Part shown: positions 40,820 to 50,600 of the stretch, in pieces
Layout: each line of letters opens with the position of its first letter
Numbering within the stretch: position 1 is the stretch's first letter
Source of the DNA: an uncultured Agathobacter sp.
GTDB lineage: Bacteria; Bacillota; Clostridia; Lachnospirales; Lachnospiraceae
Assembly: GCA_910587655.1 (NCBI GenBank)
Contig: CAJUND010000009.1
Coordinates: 69,994-133,993, forward strand
Reading direction: 5' to 3'
Length of the DNA: 64,000 bases
Translations under genes and position numbers: made by a program
Notes under the pieces: model-generated
Told to the model about the DNA's origin: nothing
Database searches by the model: none
The model's input: the letters and a program-made list of their open reading frames with translations, nothing else

Positions 40820-40872
40820 TTCCTGGCAGTGGCACATACAATAGAATAAGAGTTCCGTCTGGCGGGTGAAAT

Positions 40873-41676
40873 ATGCGGATATTTCAATTAAACAAATACA
40901 AAAAAGAGGCACGGAAAAATCTGGAAAACGGATTTTTCTTAGTGGCTCTTTTTGCGTGCCTGATTTTTATTGCCTATGAAAGCACAAGCGCAGTCGTTAC
41001 AAGTGCAACGGTCGGGGACAGGGAACTGCCGATTTACTGTGTGGATACTACGGAAAAGAGGATTGCATTAAGTTTTGATGCCGCATGGGGAGCAGAGGAT
41101 TTTCCGAAAATCATGGATATTCTCGACAAACATAAGGTGAAGGTGACTTTTTTCATGACAGGCGGCTGGGTGGATGATAACCCGGACTGTGTCAAGGAGC
41201 TGGTAAAACGAGGGCATGACCTGGGAAACCACAGCCAGCATCACTATGACATGACGACGATTTCCCAGAGCGAACAGGAAAAAGAACTGATGGATGTACA
41301 TAATAAGGTGAAAGAACTGACCGGGTACGAGATGTTTCTGTTCCGTCCGCCGTATGGCGCGTATGACAATGCAGTAATAAAAACCGCATACGGGTTAAAA
41401 TACTATCCAATCCAGTGGTCCGTGGACAGTCTGGACTGGAAGGACTACGGCGTGGATTCCATTATCAGCACGGTGTGCAACCACAAGGCGCTGGGACCGG
41501 GAGCAATCATTCTCTGCCATAACGGCGCCAAATACACAGCGGAGGCACTGGATTCCATGCTGACAAATCTGGAAGGGCAGGGATATACCATCGGACCGGT
41601 ATCTGAGCTGATTATGAAGGAAAATTATCACATGGATGTGGCGGGAAAGCAGATTGCGGATGAGAAAAAGCAGTAA
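40873..41676 (+). CDS. Polysaccharide deacetylase, sporulation PdaB-like
   Basis: A 267-residue protein with a single N-terminal membrane helix (about residues 20-38) and an extracellular NodB domain. Motif 1 reads LSFDAAWGAED, the variant found in PdaB-type sporulation deacetylases where the usual DDG is altered. Motif 2 is HDLGNHSQHHYDM (metal-binding histidines). FRPPYGAYD is motif 3 and WSVDSLDWKDYG motif 4. PdaB is needed for spore maintenance in Bacillus, and the window also has a ger operon. Upstream, CATACAAT at 40835-40842 matches the -10 of SigE promoters. The start has a weak ribosome site (GGCGGGTG). Confidence 0.85.
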   Translation: MRIFQLNKYKKEARKNLENGFFLVALFACLIFIAYESTSAVVTSATVGDRELPIYCVDTTEKRIALSFDAAWGAEDFPKIMDILDKHKVKVTFFMTGGWVDDNPDCVKELVKRGHDLGNHSQHHYDMTTISQSEQEKELMDVHNKVKELTGYEMFLFRPPYGAYDNAVIKTAYGLKYYPIQWSVDSLDWKDYGVDSIISTVCNHKALGPGAIILCHNGAKYTAEALDSMLTNLEGQGYTIGPVSELIMKENYHMDVAGKQIADEKKQ

Positions 41677-41680
41677 ATAT

Positions 41681-41793
41681 TGCGCATAATCATAAAATAT
41701 ACTCTTTATAACTGTGCGTATAATCACAGAATACGCGTTTTTTAAACTTGCGCATAATCAAATAATAATGTACAATAAAAGTGCGCATAATCA
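41681..41793 (+). repeat. Four 12-bp direct repeats with about 34-bp period upstream of the ATPase gene
   Basis: TGCGCATAATCA occurs at 41681, 41749 and 41782, and TGCGTATAATCA at 41715. The spacing is 34, 34 and 33 bp. The first two units match further (34-bp consensus with a shared AATA and TTT region). This array fills the 164 bp between pdaB and the ATPase gene and overlaps its promoter. It looks like an operator array. It is not a CRISPR, because the repeats are too short and spacers are related. Confidence 0.8.
41748..41776 (+). promoter_or_regulatory. Promoter embedded in the repeat array
   Basis: TTGCGC (41748-41753) and TACAAT (41771-41776) with a 17-bp spacer. The -35 element is part of the third repeat, and the fourth repeat lies just downstream of the start site. 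Binding to the repeats would therefore block transcription. Confidence 0.55.
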
Positions 41794-41840
41794 AAATAGT
41801 GGATTTTTAGGCGCAGGGCAGGAAAAGAGGAGATACCGGA

Positions 41841-43199
41841 ATGGTTTTGAAAAGAAAAATATACGATAAGCTTCTGGACTGGAAGAAAACCAGCCAGGGG
41901 AAGAAAGCAGTGCTAATTGAAGGTGCCAGACGAATCGGGAAATCAACTGTATGTGAGGAGTTTGGCAAAAATGAATATAAAAGTTATATAGTGATTGATT
42001 TTGCCAGGGAATCCGATGAGCTGAAAGGCTATTTCAGGCAGTATTTGAATGATTTGGATACCTTGTTTATGCTCATTTCCACTTACTATGGAACGAAACT
42101 GTATGAGAGGGATTCCCTTCTGATTTTTGATGAAATACAGATGTTTCCTACGGCAAGGGCCGCAATTAAATATCTGGTTGCAGACGGCAGGTATGATTAT
42201 CTGGAAACGGGTTCCCTGATTTCTATCAGGGAAAATGTGGCGGATATTGTGATTCCGTCGGAAGAGCGGCATTTAAAGATGAATCCGCTGGACTTTGAGG
42301 AATTCGCATGGGCTTTAGGTGAGGAACCGCTGATAAATTATATCAGGGGGTGTTTTGAAAAAAAGAAACCGCTGGAGCGAATGCTGCATAATAATGCCAT
42401 GATGCTGTTCAAACAGTATATGCTGGTCGGCGGAATGCCGAAATGTGTTGTCCTTTTTCTGGAAAGCCATAAGGATTTCGAGCAGGCGGACATGGAAAAA
42501 CGGGATATACTGGAATTATACAGAAGTGACATTATGAAAATCGGGGCACAGTACAGAATCAGGGTGCTGGCCGTCTACGACCAGATGCCGGGGCTTTTGT
42601 CCCGGCATGAGAAACGGGTGGTTTTTGGACAGATTCAGGAAGGCTCCTACGCCGCACAGTATGAGGATACCTTTTTCTGGCTGGCAGATTCCATGATAGC
42701 GAACGAATGCTTTCTCTGCAACGACCCGAATATCGCACTTTCTATTAATGAGACAAGGGCATATGTTAAATGCTATATGGGAGACACGGGGCTTTTGGTC
42801 AGCCATGCATTTGATGAAAATGAACTGCTGGAAGGTGAAGTATATAAGCAGATTCTGGCAGGAAAACTGTCTATGAATGAAGGCATGCTTTATGAAAACA
42901 TGATTGCGCAGATGCTTGTTGCGAACGGTCATAAACTTTATTTTTACACGCATTACAGTGAGGAAAAGCACAGAAATGACATAGAGATTGATTTTCTGCT
43001 TTCCAACAACAGTAAAATAAAGTATAAACTGTTTCCGGTAGAAGTGAAGTCCGGGAAAAATTATACAACAGCCTCTCTTCTGCGGTTCCGGGAAAAATAT
43101 AAAACAAGAATCGGAGAATGTTATATCATTCATCCCCGGAATCTGTCCCTGAAGGATGACATACTCTGCATTCCTCCTTATATGACAATCTGTCTGTGA
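41841..43199 (+). CDS. AAA ATPase with DUF4143-type nuclease-like C-terminus
   Basis: A 452-residue protein of the large, poorly understood family of ATPases with a C-terminal DUF4143 domain. The N-terminal ATPase shows Walker A IEGARRIGKSTVCEEF (about residues 27-42), Walker B LLIFDEIQMFP (about residues 92-102) and LETGSLISIRE. The C-terminal 100 residues carry ENMIAQMLVANGHKLYFY, then DIEIDFLLS and FPVEVKSGKNYT, an arrangement of E, D and ExK like PD-(D/E)XK nucleases. The role of such proteins is unclear; a stress or defence function has been suggested. The ribosome site is GAGGAG. The gene stands alone behind the repeat array and is closed by a good terminator. Confidence 0.85.
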   Translation: MVLKRKIYDKLLDWKKTSQGKKAVLIEGARRIGKSTVCEEFGKNEYKSYIVIDFARESDELKGYFRQYLNDLDTLFMLISTYYGTKLYERDSLLIFDEIQMFPTARAAIKYLVADGRYDYLETGSLISIRENVADIVIPSEERHLKMNPLDFEEFAWALGEEPLINYIRGCFEKKKPLERMLHNNAMMLFKQYMLVGGMPKCVVLFLESHKDFEQADMEKRDILELYRSDIMKIGAQYRIRVLAVYDQMPGLLSRHEKRVVFGQIQEGSYAAQYEDTFFWLADSMIANECFLCNDPNIALSINETRAYVKCYMGDTGLLVSHAFDENELLEGEVYKQILAGKLSMNEGMLYENMIAQMLVANGHKLYFYTHYSEEKHRNDIEIDFLLSNNSKIKYKLFPVEVKSGKNYTTASLLRFREKYKTRIGECYIIHPRNLSLKDDILCIPPYMTICL

Positions 43200-43231
43200 A
43201 ATTTTCCGGCATTTCAACGCCGGAGTAACAC

Positions 43232-43274
43232 CAGGTTTCCGGTCCTTACGGTCCGGGAACCTGCTTTCTTTTTA
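43232..43274 (+). terminator. Rho-independent terminator after the ATPase gene
   Basis: CAGGTTTCCGGTCC (43232-43245) and GGTCCGGGAACCTG (43250-43263) form a 14-bp stem with one mismatch and one wobble pair, followed by CTTTCTTTTTA. Confidence 0.85.
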
Positions 43275-43349
43275 TTCCATGAATTCCTTAGTTTCCCACT
43301 TTGTCAAAAAGTTACAAAAAGCAAATCAAAAGATTGGAACTAGTGTCAA

Positions 43350-43378
43350 TTGCATTTGGCGTCACGGCATGGTATATT
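43350..43378 (+). promoter_or_regulatory. Promoter of the galactanase gene
   Basis: TTGCAT (43350-43355) and TATATT (43373-43378) with a 17-bp spacer. The likely start codon is 104 bp further on. The leader between has no obvious riboswitch or strong hairpin. Confidence 0.5.
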
Positions 43379-43481
43379 TACGTCATGAAGGACAAACGGT
43401 TGCGCAAAGCGCAGAAAGGTATGTAAAACCAGTCAGATTCTGTATAGGCTGGTGTTTGGGAAAGGAGAGGTGGCTATAATG

Positions 43482-46400
43482 AAACAAAGAAAAAAACTGG
43501 TAAGCTGGATACTGGCGTGCGCCGTAGTTTTTACGCAGATTTTCTGCATAGGGGGGTGCTGCAGGACGGTAAAATCACAGCGGAGGCGGCGCAGAGTACG
43601 GAAATTCCGGTTGCGAACGGGGATTTTTCTGAAGATCTCTGGGGTAGCAGTGCAGGCTGGTCAACAGATTCCACTGTGTGGGGAAATGGTCAGACGACGC
43701 TGAGTACCAAAGAAAGCGGACATGACGGAGAACTTAATTTTTATGCATCGGCAGCAGATGCAGTATTTGATCTGAGGCAGCAGGTAGCCCTTGATGCAGG
43801 TACATACAAGCTTAGCATGGATGTAAAAGACGGAGCAGATGCTGGAATTTCTTTTATATTTGGAGAGCAGACCAGCAGTGCAGACACCATAGCTTCCATA
43901 GACAAAACGGTTCCATATCAGTGTGAATTTACGCTTGCGGAAGATGGGACAGTTGATGTCGGGATGAAAATTGAGATAACAAATGCCGGAGGCTGGGGAC
44001 TGATTGACAATTTTGTTCTGGAAAAAGCAGAACAGCAGGGAACAGAAGAAGGCTGTAAAGTCACCATTACCCCGAGTGCGCCTTCTGTTGAAACCGGAAA
44101 CCAGATAACACTGACTGCAAAGGTAATAAACAACGGAACAGAAATTGCGGATCTTGAAGCAGCCGGAATGCATCTGTACTGGTGGGACAACACAAATAAC
44201 AGTGACAGCTGGTTTGGTGATGGTTATGATAAGACAAACGGTTATTCACTTACATTAAACATTCTGCCGCAGACTGCCGGAACCTTTGAGATTCAGGCAA
44301 AGCTGCAGGACAGTACATGGCAGGATCTGGCAGTACAGACATGCAGCATCACTGTAACGGAACCGGATACCGCCGTTACGGGCGAAATCAATGTTACGAA
44401 AGTTAATAACTTGTCAGATGATTTTATTATGGGAATGGATATTTCATCCGTGATATCCCTTTTTGACAGCGGGGTGACATTTAAGGACTGGAACGGAAAC
44501 ACGATAAACAATGTAAACAGCTTCTGTAAGTTTCTTGCATCCAACGGCATCACCCATATCCGTGTTCGTATATGGAACAATCCGTATGATAGTAACGGGA
44601 ACGGCTATGGCGGCGGAAACAATGACGTGGCAAAGGCAAAACAGATTGCAGATGCATGTGAGGCGGCAGGAATCCACATGCTGGCGGATTTCCACTGTTC
44701 CGATTTATGGACAGACCCGGGCAAGCAGAAAGCGCCAAAGGCATGGGCAGCTTACAGCGTGGCACAGAAAGCCGATGCGTTAAAGTCATTTCTTACGGAG
44801 TCATTAAATACCATTGACCCGAATAAAAACACCGTGGATATGGTGCAGGTGGGAAATGAAACGACAACAGGGTTTATTGGTGCAAAGACCGTAGCAGATA
44901 TGTGCACATTGTTTAATGCCGGTTCAGAAGGTGTAAAGGCTTTTAACGGAGATACAAAGGTTGTCATTCACGTAACCAATCCGGAAAAAGGCAATGTAAC
45001 CAAATGGGCAAAGAATCTGTCTGATAACAGTGTGAATTATGATATTATTGCAACAAGCTACTATCCGTACTGGCACGGGACGCTTGCAAATATAAAGAGT
45101 GAATTCCAGACGGTAAGGGATACGTATGGCAAGGACGTCATGGTGGCTGAAACAAGCTATGCATACACCCTTGAGGATTCAGACGGGCACAATAATACAG
45201 TCCGTGTGGGAAACAATGATGATTCTGTAAACTGTACAGAGCCTTTCACGGAACAGGGGCAGGCAACGTCCATCCGCAATCTGATAAATGCAGTGAATGA
45301 AGCAGGCGGACTTGGCGTGTTCTACTGGGAGCCTGCATGGCTGACCGTCGGGGACACCAGGGGACTTTCCGGTGCGGCATTAGAGCAGCAGATTGCAGCA
45401 AATAAACTGAAATGGGAAAAATACGGCAGCGGCTGGGCATCCAGCTATGCAGCTGAATATGACGAAGGTGATGCAGGAAAATGGTTTGGCGGTACCGCCG
45501 TGGACAATGAAGCCATGTTTTACCCGGACGGAACACCGACAGCCGGGCTGCGTGTCTGGGAATATGTAAAAACAGGCGCAGTTTCCAACGCCGTAACAGT
45601 GGACAATATTTCAAACCCGTCCGATACAATTGAGCAGAATGGAAGCTATACCCTTCCGGATACGGTGTCCGTAGCATACAATACAGGCTCTGTGGAAGAA
45701 TCTGTCACATGGGCGGCTTCTGCAGCAGAAAAAATTGATACAGCAAAAATCTGTACCTATATTGTAAGCGGTAACGTGAATTTTTCCAAATCTGTAACCG
45801 GCGGGAGGTATAAAGGAAAAACCAGCGCACCTGTAACTTATACACTGAATGTAAATCCGAAAAACCTGATACCTGATACAGAGGCGGCAGGTTTTGAAAG
45901 TGCAGATGCAGCGGCAAAGTATACGGTTGATGCAGCAGATAATTCATATAATATAGATAATAACGGAAATGCTGTTAAGATTATTGACAATCTTCATTCA
46001 ACCGATATCCCGTCTGCAGGAACCTACTGCATGCACTGGACGAACTATAAGAATCCTGATGCCGCAGAGGGCTCACTGACTTATAACGATGTGATTTCCC
46101 TGCCGGCAGGCAGTTATATATTTGAGGCAAAGGCACAGGGAGCGGAAGGCGAAAGTGTCAGCTTGCAGATACTGGATGCTGACGGCGAGGTACTGCATAC
46201 AGGTTCCGGTACTGTCATGGAGGGATGGAGCAACTGGAAGACGCCGGCAGTATCATTTACCCTGACAGAAACTACAGACGTAAAGGTGCGCATGGTGATA
46301 AGTATGAAGCCAGGCGGCTGGGGTTCTGCAGATGAACTGTTTCTGCATGAGGCAGCAGAAAGCAGCGTGGTATATATTACTGATTCCTCCTCCGGAACTT

Positions 46401-47302
46401 CCTCCGGTTCGTCTTCCGGCAGCGCAGGAAATACAGGCGAAAGCGGCACGGATACCACAACAATCATAAAGAATCCGGATGGAACAACCATATCCGTTAC
46501 AAATATTTCCTCCGTAAACAGTGCCGGAAAAAAGACTGACACAACAACAAGTGTTCATTATGACAAGGACGGCACAGTAATCAGCACAGAGGAAGTAACC
46601 GTCATTGAAAACCCGGCAAAGAATACCACAGCTGTGGTTACAGTGAAAAAAGACGCAGAGGGCGCCGTGACCGCTGCCGCAGCAGATGTCAAAAAGACCG
46701 GAAGCGCAGAGAAACAGGGCACAAAAGTAACAGTATCGGCAGCAGTAACCGCACAGATTAAGGAAGCGGCAGGGACAGACAGAGTTATCATTACAACAAC
46801 TGTTACAGACAGCAAAGGGAAGGAAAAATATACCGTCTCAGCAAATACGGCTGACCTTGTTACTGGAGAAAAACTGCAGGTTATGGCAGTAGATGAAAAG
46901 ACAGGCGAATATATCCTTGTCAATGCCAAAACCTATAAGGTCAGCGAAAAAGGAAATGTTACGGTTACCCTTCCTGACGGTAAGAACTATGTGCTTTTAA
47001 ACGCAAAGGACGCTAAAAAGGCAACTGATAAGATTTTAAAAACCATTAAAGTAAAGAATTCTTCAAAAACAGTTACAGCCGGAAAGAAAACAAGCATCCA
47101 GTTAAGCGGTAAGCTGAACATGGAAAATGTAAAAAAGATTACCTATACAACAAGCGACAGCAAAAAGGCAACGGTAAACAGGAACGGAAAAATTACCGCA
47201 AAGAAACCGGGAACAGTGACAATAAAGGCAAAGGTAACACTGAACAACGGTAAGACCAAAACAGTTACCATGAAGCTGAAAATCAAACAGCCGGGAAAAT
47301 AA
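43482..47302 (+). pseudogene. Secreted GH53 arabinogalactan endo-beta-1,4-galactanase, signal peptide frameshifted
   Basis: The likely start is ATG 43482, after AAAGGAGAGGTGG, giving a signal peptide MKQRKKLVSWILACAVVFTQ. This frame leaves the main frame at a run of six G (43551-43556). The mature protein continues in another frame from about base 43556, beginning VLQDGKITAEAAQSTE. One extra G would join them into about 1270 residues. Domains after the join: an N-terminal carbohydrate-binding-like region with SEDLWGSSAGWS, a GH53 domain (bases about 44390-45580) with THIRVRIWNNP, the acid/base glutamate in VQVGNETTTG and the nucleophile in VAETSYAYT, an Ig-like segment, another galactan-binding-like region, a Ser/Gly linker, and a C-terminal Big_2 domain. 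It would digest plant galactan. Without the missing base only a leaderless product could be made. Confidence 0.8.
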
Positions 47303-47342
47303 AAGGCTGACGTTATCTGAACTAAAGCTTGTACCAGCCTTT
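47302..47342 (+). terminator. Possible weak terminator of the galactanase gene
   Basis: AAAGGCTG (47302-47309) pairs with CAGCCTTT (47335-47342) across a 25-base loop that holds the -35 of the next promoter. No long T-run follows. Confidence 0.3.
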
Positions 47343-47357
47343 GTCATGTGCTATACT
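47329..47357 (+). promoter_or_regulatory. Promoter of the small membrane peptide gene
   Basis: TTGTAC (47329-47334) and TATACT (47352-47357) with a 17-bp spacer; TGTGC precedes the -10. Confidence 0.6.
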
Positions 47358-47391
47358 GGATATATCATAAAAAAATCCGGGAGAAAGAAAA

Positions 47392-47520
47392 ATGGAAGTA
47401 TTATTTATCATCGGGGCAGTGGCAGGCGTTGCCGTTCTGGGAGCGCTGATTGCAGTCATTGCCGCCGTATCTGGTACATCTGCAGCAGTTGCGGATGAAG
47501 AAAGTCTTGAAGAAGATTAA
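47392..47520 (+). CDS. Small single-pass membrane peptide
   Basis: A 42-residue peptide: a hydrophobic helix (EVLFIIGAVAGVAVLGALIA and onward through VIAAVSG) followed by an acidic tail (DEESLEED). It has a ribosome site GGGAGAAAG, its own promoter and its own terminator, which supports a real gene. No family is recognised. It may be a regulator or partner of a membrane protein, perhaps the exporter encoded next, but nothing proves this. Confidence 0.6.
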   Translation: MEVLFIIGAVAGVAVLGALIAVIAAVSGTSAAVADEESLEED

Positions 47521-47526
47521 TAAACA

Positions 47527-47559
47527 AAAAAGCAGGGATATGCTCCCTGCTTTTTGTTT
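47527..47559 (+). terminator. Rho-independent terminator of the small membrane peptide gene
   Basis: AAAAAGCAGGGA (47527-47538) pairs perfectly with TCCCTGCTTTTT (47544-47555) around a five-base loop, and T-rich sequence follows. The symmetrical A and T runs make it potentially bidirectional. Confidence 0.9.
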
Positions 47560-47609
47560 GGAGTTTTTACAAAAAATATAAAATAATTGTAAAAAATATG
47601 CAGTTTGAC

Positions 47610-47637
47610 TTGTAAATCTTCTCTTGTCACGTATAAT
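47610..47637 (+). promoter_or_regulatory. Promoter of the RND exporter operon
   Basis: TTGTAA (47610-47615) and a perfect TATAAT (47632-47637) with a 16-bp spacer. TTGACT at 47605 is an alternative -35 but would be 21 bp away. The palindromic operator begins 11 bp after the -10. Confidence 0.65.
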
Positions 47638-47648
47638 AAATCGAAACT

Positions 47649-47664
47649 GACCGACCAGTCGGTC
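47649..47664 (+). promoter_or_regulatory. TetR-family operator
   Basis: GACCGACCAGTCGGTC is a palindrome of two 7-bp arms (GACCGAC and GTCGGTC) around a 2-bp centre. It covers the likely transcription start. GACCGAC-type palindromes are known operators of TetR-family repressors controlling efflux genes. The TetR gene at 51446 is the expected binder. Confidence 0.75.
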
Positions 47665-47684
47665 GATATTCAGGAGGTTAAGCT

Positions 47685-50600
47685 ATGATTTCAAAGTACA
47701 GTGTCAGACGGCCGTTTACCGTACTGGTGGGCGTACTGCTGGTAATCGTTTTAGGTGTGGTCTCGCTGACAAAAATGACAACGGATCTTCTGCCGGAAAT
47801 GAGCATGCAGTATGCGCTGGTAATTACCACGGATATCGGGGCGAGTCCGGAAAAAGTGGAAAGGGATGTGACTGCACCCATAGAGGCTGCAATGGCGACC
47901 ACGTCAAATATCAAGGAAATCCGTTCCATATCCTATAACAGTTATTCCATTGTTACGCTGGAGTACGAACAGAATGCAAACATGGATTCTGTTGTTATTG
48001 AAATCCAGCAGAGTCTGGACCAGATATCGGGGCAGTGGGAGGATACCGTCGGTACGCCGATGATTATGAAAATAAACCCGGATATGCTTCCGATACTTGC
48101 GGCAGCAGTTGATGTTGACGGGATGGATGCGTCCGAGATTTCGGACTATGTGGAAAACGACCTGGTTCCGTCCATAGAAAGTATCGAGGGCGTGGCGTCT
48201 GTCACAACAACCGGACAGCTGGAGGAAAGCATCCAGGTCACAATGAATGACAGCAAAATAAAGGCACTGAACAAAAAAATCCGAAAGAGCATTGATAAAG
48301 AGTTTGATGATGCACAGGCGGAAATAGACGACGGAAAGAACAAGGTGGAGAACGGCCAGTCCTCCCTTGATTCCGGAAAAGACCAGTTAAGCTCTGCGAT
48401 TAACCAGGCAATGGCAAAGCAGAAGGAACTGGAACAAACAGAAAAGGATTTAAAGAAGCAGTTAAAAGAATTAAAGGAACAGCAGAAGTCCTTAAAGCAG
48501 ATTCAGAGCGGTATCCAGTCCTTTATGGAGTCCGAAATCTACCAGGGGCTGATTACCATAATCAAGCAGAATCCGCAGGCGGTGGAGATTCCGGAAGTAA
48601 AGGCACAGATAGATGCGCTGAATGCGGAAATCAAAACCATGTTTGCCGCGCTTGAACCGCTTGGCATTAAAGTGGAAACCTACGAGGACCTGCCCCAGGC
48701 AGCAGCTGAAATCGGAAAGCTTCTGACGCAGGTAAACCAGGGAATTGCGACGATTGAAAGCGCCTTAGAACAGGTGGAGACCGGAAAGGTTTCCCTGTCA
48801 AAAGCGCTGGAAACCTTAAACGCAAACGCCGCGCTTGCCGCACTGGAAATGAGCACCGGGTCTGCAGAACTGACAACTGCTGCATCCTCCCTGGAAACCG
48901 CGCAGTCCAATCTGGATGATGCAAGAAAAAATGCATATGACTCCGCAGATTTAAATGAAATTTTAAGCGAAGATACGCTCTCAGGCCTGTTTACCGCCCA
49001 GAACTTTGACATGCCGGCAGGTTATGCGATGGACGGGGATACCCAGTATCTGGTCCGTGTCGGGGAAGCAGTTAAGAGCATGGAGGAACTAGAGGACCTG
49101 GTTCTTCTGGACCTTGGCATGGACGATGTCGGTATCATCCGGCTGTCTGATGTGGCGGATGTTAAAATGACAGATAATTTTGATGAAACCTATGCGGTAA
49201 TTAATGGTAATCCAGGAATTATGCTGTCCATGGAAAAACAGACCGGCTATTCCACGGGGGAAGTGGCGGACCGGATTCTGGATAAATTTGACAGGCTTTC
49301 CGGCGAGGATGAAAACCTCCACCTTTCCGTTCTTATGAACCAGGGAATCTACATAGACATGATTGTGGACAGTGTGTTCGAGAATATGATTGTCGGAGCC
49401 ATACTTGCCGTAATTATACTGTTTTTATTCCTGAAGGATTTCAAGCCGACAGTTGTTATCGCCTGTTCGATTCCGCTTTCCGTAATTACCGCGGTAGTGC
49501 TGATGTACTTTACCGGAATCACGATGAACATGATGTCTCTTTCAGGACTGATGCTTGGAATCGGAATGCTGGTGGATAACTCGATTGTTGTTATAGAAAA
49601 TATTTACCGTCTGCGCGGGGAAGGGTATTCCATTAAACAGGCGGCGGTACAGGGAGCGGACCAGATGGTAGGGGCGCTTGTGGCGTCCACCCTTACCACC
49701 ATCAGCGTATATGCGCCGATTATCTTTACAGAGGGAATCACCAGACAGCTGTTTGTGGACCTTGCCCTGACAATTGCATTTACGCTCCTTGCCAGCCTTG
49801 TGGTGGCGCTTACATTTGTTCCGGCACTGTCCACGGCAACGCTGCGGCGCACGAAGGAAATCAGGCATCCGCTGTTTGACGCATTTAAGGATTTCTATGC
49901 CGGATTTCTCTCCGGATGCCTGCGGTTCAAGCCGGTTGTGTTTATTGTTTCCGTGGTGCTTCTTGCCGGAAGCATGGCACTGTCTTTGTCCAGGGGTATG
50001 AACTTCATGGATATGGATATGGAAACAGACCAGCTTTCCGTAACCGTGGCGGCAAAAGAGGGTGAGAAGCTGACCTTTCAGGAATTAAGGGATGCGGCAA
50101 ATTCCGTTATCAGTAAAATATCGGATATTGAAGGAATTGATACGATAGGCGCGATGGCGGGCGGGAATTCAACCATGAGCCTGATGGGCGGCGGGAATGA
50201 AAGCGTGAGCATGTATATCCTGCTGGATGAAGAGTCAGGGGTAAAGGCATCCGAAGTATCTGATGAGATTGTAAAGCGCACGGAACAGATGGAAGAGTGC
50301 GAGGTTACGACCAGTGCATCCTCCATGGACATGACTTCCTTTTTCGGAAGCGGGTTATCCATCAATATCCAGGGGAATGACCTGGATAAATTACAGAAAC
50401 TTGCGGCGGATGTGGCAAAAATCCTGGAAAAGACGGAAGGAACCATTGATGTGGACGATGGTCTGGATGTGGCGACCCCGCAGCTGGAAATAAAGGTGGA
50501 CAAGGAAAAAGCGGCGGAATACGGCATGACCGTGGCGCAGGTGTACCAGCTTGTGTATGGGAACCTTGCGGACAGCCGCAGCGTAACAACGATTTCCACG

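Noticed and set aside
41681..41793. CRISPR array
   Set aside because: Repeats are only 12 bp, the intervening sequence is partly related between units, and no cas gene is near.
43279..43479. 66-codon frame upstream of the galactanase
   Set aside because: It runs across the ATPase terminator tail and the galactanase promoter and has no ribosome site.
43517..43560. GTG 43517 as start of the galactanase
   Set aside because: No ribosome site and no signal peptide in this frame, while a good one exists in the other frame from 43482.
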